Source: Burkholderia ambifaria AMMD
GTDB taxonomy: Bacteria; Pseudomonadota; Gammaproteobacteria; Burkholderiales; Burkholderiaceae
DNA length: 64,000 nucleotides
Reading direction: 5' to 3'
Assembly: GCF_000203915.1 (NCBI RefSeq)
Contig: NC_008392.1
Span: forward strand, 372,001 to 436,000
Within the stretch, counting starts at the first letter, position 1. Every line of letters starts with the position of its first letter. Positions 25,600 through 33,500 of the stretch are shown here, one piece after another. Both the position numbers and the translations under genes were made by a program. The notes under the pieces were generated by a model that was not told the DNA's origin, did not search any database, and was given only the letters and a program-made list of their open reading frames with translations.

Positions 25600-27152
25600 A
25601 AAACCTCCGTGGTGAGGGGCGCCGCCGCCGGCGCGGCCTGCAGCAGGAAGCGGTCGAGCGCATCGAACAGCGCCTCGATCAGCGCGGCCTGCTCGGCGGC
25701 CGTCAGCAGCGTGTCGTTGAGTTCCAGCGAACCTTCCAGCGCGTGGCCGTAATCGATCAGCCGCAGGTAGATCGACGGCAAGGGAATCGGCCAGGGCTCG
25801 CCGGCCGAGCGCGTCAGCTGCGGCGGCCAGGGCGGATCGGCGCGCTCGTCGAGCGGCGCGCCGGCGCCGGGGATGCGCACCGAGAACATGTTGATGGTGG
25901 CCGCGATGCCGCGCGGATCCTCGATGCCGCTGCCGCCCCGGTGCAGCGGATGGCGCATCAGGGTCGGCACGCGCAGCATCATCGCGCTGTGCGATTCGAT
26001 CTCGCTGGCCTTCAGGATCGACACGAAATCGGCCTTGGCCGGCGCGTGGATCTCGATCACGTCGCTGCAGACCAGGTAACCGACGAGGTTCGCCAGCTCG
26101 GGCGAGGTGCGCAGGTCGCCGACGCAGCGCACCGGCACCCGCTCGCTGCCGGACCAGCGCGCCAGCGCCACGCCGAAGGCGCTCAGCAGCGCGCTGAAGA
26201 GCGAGGTCTGCAGGCGCGTGGCGGCGGCCTGCATGCGGCGCAGCTGCGCGGCCGGAATCACGAAGCGATGGTCGACCTTGCTGCCCGGCTGCCAGGCCAG
26301 CGAGCGACCCGTGAGCGGGCCGACCAGCTCGGGCAGCGCGCGAAAGCGCCGCGCCCAGTAGTCGATCAACGGCTGACGCGCGGGATCGGCCATCCAGGCC
26401 CGCTCCCAGGCCGCGTAGTCGAGGAACTGCGCGGCGGCTGGCAGCGCGCGCGGCGGATCGGCCAGCCGCGCGTCGAGCTCGGCGAGGATCAGCAGCAGCG
26501 AGGCCGCGTCGACGATGATGTGATGGAACACGCACAGCAGCAGGCTCTGGTCGGGCGCCAGCGAGACGACGCGCGCGCGCAGCAGCCACTGCCCGTCGAG
26601 CGGCAGCTGGCGCGCGGCATACTCGGCCGCCTGCGCTTTCAGCGCGGGCTCCAGCTCCTCGCGCGGCAGCGTGCCGTCGGCCTCGACGAACTCGATCGGC
26701 AGCGCCGCGGCTTCGTTGAGCGTGACGGTCAGCCGGCCGTCCTCTTCATGGAACGAGGAGCGCAGCGTGTGGTGGCGGGCCACGATGGCGCGCAGCGCCT
26801 CGGCCACGCGCCCGGCCGTCACGCCCGGGAACAGCTTGACGAGCGGCAGGCGCTCCTGGTTCAGCTGGCGCGGCGGCAGGCCGTACCAGTGCCACCAGAG
26901 TTCCTGGAGCAGCGAGGGACGCAGCTCGGCCGAGGGCGTGATCGTCACCGGATCGGTGCGGCGCGCGGCCTTGGCGGCCAGGTAGGCAACGATCGCTTCG
27001 CGCCTCGCCGACAGCGTCGCGCGATCGGCCGGCGTCAACGCGCCCTTGGGCGCGCGGAACGACAGCTCGCCATCGGCCAGGGACAGCGTGATGCCGCGCG
27101 CCTGCAGCTCGGACAGCAAGGCGGGAATCGTCATGTCGGGCCGCGCGCTCAC
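25596..27152 (-). CDS. Free-standing condensation domain with N-terminal beta-hairpin docking domain
   Basis: About 518 residues. Residues about 7-60 (ALLSELQARGITLSLADGELSFRAPKGALT...) are a TubC-type beta-hairpin docking domain, which binds short acidic tails of partner proteins. The rest is a single NRPS condensation domain with active site HHIIVDA (usually HHxxxDG; the last Gly is Ala, 26505-26525). There is no carrier domain. In enacyloxin synthesis such a protein esterifies the PCP-bound chain with a dihydroxycyclohexane carboxylic acid; the same is inferred here. GTG at 27152 overlaps the previous stop (GTGA); ATG at 27134 is the alternative start. Its partner is the PCP at 28483. Confidence 0.85.
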   Translation of the reverse strand: MSARPDMTIPALLSELQARGITLSLADGELSFRAPKGALTPADRATLSARREAIVAYLAAKAARRTDPVTITPSAELRPSLLQELWWHWYGLPPRQLNQERLPLVKLFPGVTAGRVAEALRAIVARHHTLRSSFHEEDGRLTVTLNEAAALPIEFVEADGTLPREELEPALKAQAAEYAARQLPLDGQWLLRARVVSLAPDQSLLLCVFHHIIVDAASLLLILAELDARLADPPRALPAAAQFLDYAAWERAWMADPARQPLIDYWARRFRALPELVGPLTGRSLAWQPGSKVDHRFVIPAAQLRRMQAAATRLQTSLFSALLSAFGVALARWSGSERVPVRCVGDLRTSPELANLVGYLVCSDVIEIHAPAKADFVSILKASEIESHSAMMLRVPTLMRHPLHRGGSGIEDPRGIAATINMFSVRIPGAGAPLDERADPPWPPQLTRSAGEPWPIPLPSIYLRLIDYGHALEGSLELNDTLLTAAEQAALIEALFDALDRFLLQAAPAAAPLTTEVL

Positions 27153-28390
27153 AGGCTTGCCGCTTCGGGCACGCGCGCCGGCGCGAACAGCACGCCGTCG
27201 CCCTCCATCCGGTCGATCTCGTGCTCCGCGTAACCGAGCTCGGCGGCGATCTCGCGATTGTGCTGGCCCAGCATGGGCGCCACGCGCATCTCGGGCGGCT
27301 CGAAGCCGGAGAAGCGGAACGGCACGTTCGGCAGCCGGATCGTGCCGAGCACCGGATGCTGCTGCTCGATCAGCATGCCGCGCGCCGCGACGTGCGGGTC
27401 TCCCAGCACCTGATCGATGCGCTGCACCGGCGCGGCCGGCACGCCGGCCGCCTCGAGCGCGGCCAGGCAGTCCTCGGCGCTGCGCGCGCGGCTCCAGGCC
27501 TGCACCAGCTCGACGGCCTCGCGCCCGTGCGCGTTGCGGCTGGCCGCATCGAGGAAGCGCGGATCCTCGGCCAGGTCCGCGCCGCCGATCAGGCGCGCCA
27601 GCCGCCGCCAGGCGTCGTCGACCTGCGCGGCGATCACCACGCTGCCGTCCTGGGTCGCGAACACGCCGTAGACGGTCGATTGCGGCAGGTAGTGACCGCT
27701 GCGCGTCATGCGCTCCTCGCCGCCGCTCAGCGTGTGGCACTGCACCGCGTAGTCGTGCATCGACACCATGCAGTCGTAGAGCGCGAGATCGATGTGCTGG
27801 CCGCGCCCCGAGGCCGCCCGGCCCAGCAGCGCCGCGCAGACCGCCGCCACACCGTGGCTGCCCGCGTACATGTCGGCCACCGGCATGCGGAACAGCGGCG
27901 GCGTCTCGTCGGGATTGCCGATCAGGTCCATCGCCCCGCTCATCGCCTCGGCGATCAGGCCGAAGCCGGCCTGCTGCGAGCGCGGCCCGGTCTGGCCATA
28001 GGCCGACACCGAGCAGTAGACCAGCCCCGGGTTCGTCTCGGCGCAGGCCTCGTAGCCGAGCCCGAGTTTGGCGAGCGCGCCGGGCCGGTAGTTCTCGACC
28101 AGTACGTCGGCCTCGCCGATCAGCCTCTTCATCAGCGCGAGCCCGCGCGGATCCTTCACGTCGACGCACAGGCCCTTCTTGCCCATGTTCTGCTGCAGGA
28201 AATAGCCGCTCTCGCCCTGGATGAAGTAGGGATGCGCGCGGCCCGCGTCGCCGCCGGCGGGCCGCTCCACCTTGATCACGTCGGCGCCGAGCGCGGCGAG
28301 ACAACGCGAGACATAGGGGCCCGCCAGGAAGTGCGTGTAGTCGACCACGCGGATGCCCTTCAGGGGTTGCAACTGTGCTTGGCTTGACAT
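27149..28390 (-). CDS. CaiB/BaiF-type (family III) CoA transferase
   Basis: 413 residues. N-terminal family block GIRVVDYTHFLAGPYVSRCLAALGADVIKVERP, then NMGKKGLCVD, VENYRPG, and the catalytic Asp in MPVADMYAGSHG. Two-lobed interlocked-dimer fold. It moves CoA between organic acids. GGAG lies seven bases before ATG 28390; an in-frame ATG at 28402 is possible. Within this cluster it probably forms a CoA ester of a shikimate-derived acid so that neighbouring reductases can act on it, as suggested for enacyloxin's cyclohexane unit. Confidence 0.85.
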   Translation of the reverse strand: MSSQAQLQPLKGIRVVDYTHFLAGPYVSRCLAALGADVIKVERPAGGDAGRAHPYFIQGESGYFLQQNMGKKGLCVDVKDPRGLALMKRLIGEADVLVENYRPGALAKLGLGYEACAETNPGLVYCSVSAYGQTGPRSQQAGFGLIAEAMSGAMDLIGNPDETPPLFRMPVADMYAGSHGVAAVCAALLGRAASGRGQHIDLALYDCMVSMHDYAVQCHTLSGGEERMTRSGHYLPQSTVYGVFATQDGSVVIAAQVDDAWRRLARLIGGADLAEDPRFLDAASRNAHGREAVELVQAWSRARSAEDCLAALEAAGVPAAPVQRIDQVLGDPHVAARGMLIEQQHPVLGTIRLPNVPFRFSGFEPPEMRVAPMLGQHNREIAAELGYAEHEIDRMEGDGVLFAPARVPEAASL

Positions 28391-28482
28391 GTCGATCTCC
28401 ATCGTTGTCAGGATGTCGGCGGCACGCGGGATGCCGCCGTCGATTCAGTGGGGAAACCGTGGACGGAACCGCCGGGGCGGCC

Positions 28483-29430
28483 TCAGCGGATCACGCCTTC
28501 TTCGTACTCCGATGCATCGTCCTGGTCGCCCGAAGGCGCCGGCGCCGCGAGCCGCACGATCGTCTCGGCCAGGCGGGCGACGGTGGGCGCCTCGTAGAGG
28601 CAACGCAGCGGCAGGTCGACGCCGTGGCGCTCACGCAGCTGGGCCAGCATGCGCAGGCCCAGCTGCGAATCGCCGCCGAGCGCGAAGAAATCCTGGTGGC
28701 GGCCAACCGCCGGCAGGGCGAACAGCGCCTGCCAGATCGCCGTCAGGTCAGGCTCGATGCCGGCCGCCGAGACGCCCGCGGCGGCGCCCTCGAAGGCTTC
28801 CGGCGCCGGCCGCGCGCCGGCCTCGAGCGGCGCCTGGTCGGGCCAAGCGAGGCGCCGCGGCGGCGGTCCCTCGCGCAGCGCGTCCCAGTCGAGCTGGCCG
28901 CCGCGCACCCAGATCAGCGCGAGGTTCTCGAGGTCGCGCGCGGCCCACAGCGCGCGCGCCATGGTCGCGGCCGCCGCGCCCGTGAGCAGGCGCGCCGTGC
29001 CCGAATCGGCGGCCAGGTCGCCGCGCAGGATGGTCACCAGTTCGCCGTGGCGGCCGGGCGTCACGCTGCGCGGCACGCTCGCCTCGGCCTGCGCATGCGC
29101 GCGCAGGTAGTGCTCGAGGCCGGCCGCGAGGTCATCGAGCTGCCGCGTCACGAAGGCGACGCGGCAGCCGCCGGCCTCGGGGCGCGACTTCAGCGTGTAG
29201 GCGAGGTCAGCCAGCGTGAACGGCTCGGCCGCGGCGTCGCTCGCGAGCGCGCGCAGCTGGCCCAGCAGCTGCCAGACGGCGCCGCGCAGCGCGTCGACGC
29301 CGGGCGCCGACAGCACGATGATGTCCGCCGTCTCGGCGGCTTGCAGGGTAGCGAGGGTCATGGCGTCGTCAGCCTGGTTGGAAACGGTCGGGGAAGCAGG
29401 GAGCACAGCCTGGCGCGGTGCGCTCACCAT
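28483..29430 (-). CDS. Stand-alone peptidyl carrier protein with KS-flanking remnant and docking tail
   Basis: About 315 residues. Residues about 35-200 are the post-ketosynthase flanking region, matching the tail of PKS-E in both the IVLSA...LADLAYTL block and the LALIWVRGGQLDWDALREG linker, but no KS precedes them. Residues about 225-295 are a PCP with FFALGGDSQLGL (phosphopantetheine Ser at 28666-28668). The last 16 residues are acidic and end EYEEGVIR, a short linear motif of the kind that binds beta-hairpin docking domains. It receives the chain from the terminal KS0 and presents it to the condensation protein. The start is uncertain: ATG 29430 overlaps the previous gene; ATG 29361 is the alternative. 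Confidence 0.85.
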   Translation of the reverse strand: MVSAPRQAVLPASPTVSNQADDAMTLATLQAAETADIIVLSAPGVDALRGAVWQLLGQLRALASDAAAEPFTLADLAYTLKSRPEAGGCRVAFVTRQLDDLAAGLEHYLRAHAQAEASVPRSVTPGRHGELVTILRGDLAADSGTARLLTGAAAATMARALWAARDLENLALIWVRGGQLDWDALREGPPPRRLAWPDQAPLEAGARPAPEAFEGAAAGVSAAGIEPDLTAIWQALFALPAVGRHQDFFALGGDSQLGLRMLAQLRERHGVDLPLRCLYEAPTVARLAETIVRLAAPAPSGDQDDASEYEEGVIR

Positions 29431-30482
29431 GCGCGCAGGTACTGCTCGGGCACCGCGATCGGCACGCCGAGCTCGGCGGCCGCGCGGCGCGGGAAGTAGG
29501 GGTCGCGCAGCGCCTCGCGCGCGACCAGCACGAGGTCGGCATCGCCGCGCTCGATGATCTCGGCGCCGCGCCGGCCCGAGGTGATCATCCCGACGGCGCC
29601 CGTCGCGATGCCGGCCTCGCGGCGGATGCGCGCGGCGAACGGCACCTGGTAGCCCTGGCCCACCGGGATCTTCGCGCTCGCGACATTGCCGCCCGACGAG
29701 GTGTCGATCAGGTCGACGCCGTCCTCGCGCAGCCAGCGGCACAACGCGACGCATTCCTCGATGTCCCAGCCGCCCGGCATCCAGTCCGTCGCCGACAGGC
29801 GCACCACCAGCGGCCTCCGGCGCGGCCACTGCTCGCGCACCGCGGCCACCACCTGGCGCAGCAGGCGGGCGCGGTTCTCGAGCGCGCCGCCGTAACGATC
29901 GCCGCGCCGGTTCGAGAGCGGCGAGAGGAATTCGTGGAACAGGTAGCCGTGCGCGGCGTGGATCTCGATCACGTCGAAGCCGGCCTCGCGCGCGCGGCGC
30001 GCGGCCGCCGCGTAGTCGGCGATTACCTTGTCGATGCCGGCCGCATCGATCTCGGTCGGCACGCTGTAGCCGGCATCGAAGGCCAGCGGGCTGGGCCCGA
30101 GCGGCTGCCAGCCGAGCGTGCCGGCCGGCAGCGGCTTGCCGCCGAGCCAGGGCAAATCCATGCTGGCCTTGCGCCCCGCATGCGCGAGCTGGATGCCCAC
30201 GGCGGCGCCGCGGGCCCGCACGAAGCCGGTGATGCGCGCCCAGGCATCGCGCTGCGTGTCGTTCCACATGCCCGTGCAGCCGAAGGTGATGCGCCCTTCG
30301 GGCGATACCGCGGTGGCCTCGGTGAACACCAGCCCCGCGCCGCCGATCGCGCGGCTGCCCAGGTGCACGAGGTGCCAGTCGTCGGGCACGCCCTCGCTGG
30401 CCGAGTAGACGCAGATCGGCGAGATCGCGATGCGATTGCGCAGGCTCACATTGCCGAGTTGGTACGGGGAGAACAGTGACAT
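29424..30482 (-). CDS. Old Yellow Enzyme family ene-reductase (YqjM/NamA type)
   Basis: 352 residues. YqjM-class features: start SLFSPYQLGNVSLRNRI, SPICVYSA with the flavin-tuning Cys, QLAHAGRK, the substrate His pair in IEIHAAHGYLFHEFLSP, and SNRRGDRYGG. FMN-dependent reduction of an activated C=C bond. ATG 30482 gives the usual family start; ATG 30533, four bases after the PKS-E stop, is possible. Inferred to reduce the ring double bond of a shikimate-derived acid or its CoA ester on the way to the cyclohexane unit. Confidence 0.85.
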   Translation of the reverse strand: MSLFSPYQLGNVSLRNRIAISPICVYSASEGVPDDWHLVHLGSRAIGGAGLVFTEATAVSPEGRITFGCTGMWNDTQRDAWARITGFVRARGAAVGIQLAHAGRKASMDLPWLGGKPLPAGTLGWQPLGPSPLAFDAGYSVPTEIDAAGIDKVIADYAAAARRAREAGFDVIEIHAAHGYLFHEFLSPLSNRRGDRYGGALENRARLLRQVVAAVREQWPRRRPLVVRLSATDWMPGGWDIEECVALCRWLREDGVDLIDTSSGGNVASAKIPVGQGYQVPFAARIRREAGIATGAVGMITSGRRGAEIIERGDADLVLVAREALRDPYFPRRAAAELGVPIAVPEQYLRAW

Positions 30483-30537
30483 GATCGTGGTGCGATCGGC
30501 TCGCTGGAGGAAGTGAAGGTCAGGTGCGTCCATCGGA

Positions 30538-33500
30538 TCAGGCCCGCCCATCGACGACACTGGGTTCGCTGGCCGCCTCGGCCGGCTCGGCAGGGACCTG
30601 CGGCTCGCCCGCGCCGCGGCCCGCGGCGTCGCTCGCGCCGGACAGCCAGTAGCGCTCGCGCTCGAACGGATAGGTCGGCAGCACCAGGCGGCGCGCCGGC
30701 CGGCCCTCGCGCAGGGCGGCCCAGGGCACGTTGCCGCCCTGGACCCAGTGCAGCATCAGCCCCTCCAGGTTGCGTTCGGCCACCAGGGTCTGCGCCATCG
30801 CGTCGCCGGCGGCGCCCGCCAGCAGGTTGCGCATCTCGAGCTGGTCCTGCACGTTGCCGTGGTAGATCGCGGGCTCGGCCGCGCCGGCCGATTCGCCGAG
30901 GAAACGCCGCAGGCCATCGCCAAGCGTGTCGAGGCTGTCGGCCAGCAGCGCGAGCCGGCAGTCCATCGCCTCGCGCCCGATCTGCAGCGTGTGCGCGAGA
31001 TTCGCGAGCGAGCAGGCGCGGCCGCGCTCGGCCAGCGGCACCGCCGATTCCGCCCTGCCCGCCGCCTGCCGCGTGGCGAGCCAGGCCAGCAGGCGCCGCG
31101 CCACCTCGCGCAACTGAGCCGGCGTGCGCGCCGACAGCACCACGATCTCGGCCGGCGGCGCCGCTTGCGCGACGGCTGGCGCGGGCTCCGCCTCGACCGT
31201 CTCGAAGGCCTCGACGATCAGGTGCGCGTTCGCGCCGCTCGCGCCGAACGAGCTGACCGTGGCGCGCCGCGGCCGCGCCGGATCGGACGGCCAGGCCGCC
31301 TGCCGCGAGAGCAGGCGGAACGGCGTGTGGGCCAGGTCGAGGTTGGGGTTGACGGGCTCGGTCTTGATCGAGGGCACCAGCGTCTCGTGCTGCATCTGCA
31401 GGATCACCTTGGTCAGTTGCGCGATGCCCGAGGCCGCCTCGGGATGGCCGATGTTCGACTTCACAGTGCCGATCGGCACGCGCCGGCCGTCGCGCGCGGT
31501 GCCGTCGAACACGCGCGCCAGCGCGCGCAGCTCGACCGCGTCGCCGAGGCTGGTGCCGTTGGCGGCGGCCTCGATGTAGTCGATCGACTCGGGCGACACG
31601 CCGGCCTTGCGGAAGCTGGCCTCCATCAGGTCGACCTGGGCGTTCGCGTTCGGCGCGTAGTAGCCGGTCGCGCGGCCGCCGTGGTTGACCGAGGAGGCTT
31701 TGATCACCGCCAGGATCCGGTCGTCGTCGGCCAGCGCGCGGGCCAGCGGCTTGAGCAGCACGGCGCCCACGCCCTCGGCCGGCAGGTAGCCGTCGCCGTC
31801 GCTGAAGCTGCGGCTGTCGGCATGGCTGCCGACGATCTGCGCCTGGCTCAGCCCGACGTACTTGCGCGGATGCAGCGACAGGTTCACGCCGCCCGCGATG
31901 GCCAGCGCGCAGTCGCCGTCGAGCAGGCTGCGGCAGGCGTAGTGGACCGCCGTCAGCGACGACGAGCACATTGTGTCGAGCGCGATGCTCGGCCCGCGCA
32001 GGTTGAAGAAGTACGAGGTGCGATGCGCGATCGCGTTGTAGGAGGACAGCGCGGTGGCCACGCGCTCGCCCTCGTCGGCCGCGCAGGCGCCATAGAGCTG
32101 GTACATCGCGCCGACGAACACGCCCACCTGCGCGCCATAGGCCTGCTGCATGCGCTCGCGCGTCTCGCCCGCCTCCTCCAGCAGGTTCCAGACCGTCTCG
32201 AGGAACAGCCGCTCCTTCGGATCGAGGTAGGCCGACATCCGCGGCGAGATGCTGAAGAAGGCCGGGTCGAAGGCGTCGACGTCCTCGATGAAGCCGCCCC
32301 AGGCGCTGTAGCTCTTGCCGGGCACGTTGCGCTGCCGGTCGAAGTAGGCGTCGTGGTTCCAGCGCTCGGGCGGGATCGGGGTGATCGCGTCGTGGCCGTC
32401 GCGCAGGTTGTCCCAGAACGCGCCGAGGTCGGCCGCGCCGGGGTAGCGGCCCGATACGCCGATGATGGCGATGTCGTCGGGGCCGGCGCCGGGCGGCAGC
32501 GCCGCGCCGCCGGCACGACGCGGCTCGGCCGCGAACGTGGCGCGCGACGGGGCGCCGGCTGCCGCTGCAGCGGATGCAGCGGATGCAGCGGCCGACGCGG
32601 CCCCGGCCGGCACGGGCGAGGCCGACGATACGGCATGCGCAGCCGCGGCCCCAGTGGCGCCGGCAGGCGCGCCGGTGCCTGCACCGGCACCGCCCGCGGC
32701 CCCTGCGCGAACCGTCCCCGCCGGCGGCGCACCCACGCGTTCGGCCAGGAAGCCCGCCAGCGCCTCGATGGTCGGATGGTCGTGCAGCACCGTGGTCGAG
32801 AGGCTGCAGGCCAGGTCCTTCTCGAGCTGCATGCGCAGGTCGATACTGAGCAGCGAATCGAGACCGAGATCGAACATGCTGGCGCGATCGTCGAGCGTAT
32901 CGGCGCGGTTGAGCAGCTTGCGGATCGCGGCCTCGAGATGGCGCTTCAGGCGCGCCGCGCGCGCCGCCGCATCGAGGCTCGCGAGGCCCGCCAGCAGTGC
33001 CGCGCCGGCCGTGCCGCCGGCGCGGCGCTCGACGCGCGGTGCTCCGCTCGCGCCCGTCGCGCCTGCCTCGGCCTCGACCAGCTCGGCCAGCAGCGCACGC
33101 AGCCAGGGCATGCGGTCCTGGCCGGCCAGCGCGGCGAGCCGCATCGGGATCAAGGCGAAATCGCCGTCGCGATGCGCGAACTGGCGGGCGATTACCTCGG
33201 CACCCTGCTCCGGCGGGATCAGGCCGATCGTGGCCTCGGCGCGCGCCTCGCCCCGGCCGGCGGCCATCCCCCCGCCCGCCCAGCCGGCCCAGCCGATCGC
33301 CAGCCCTGCCAGCCCGAGGCCGCGGCGATAGGCGGCGAAGCTGTCGAGGAAGGCATTGGCGGCCGCGTAGTTGGTCTGCCCCGGGTTGCCGAGCAGCGCG
33401 GCCGCCGACGAATAGAGCACGAAGAAATCGAGCGCATGCTTGCGCAGCGCGTGATGGAGATTGAGCGTGCCGGCCACCTTGGCGGCGAACACCGCGAGGT

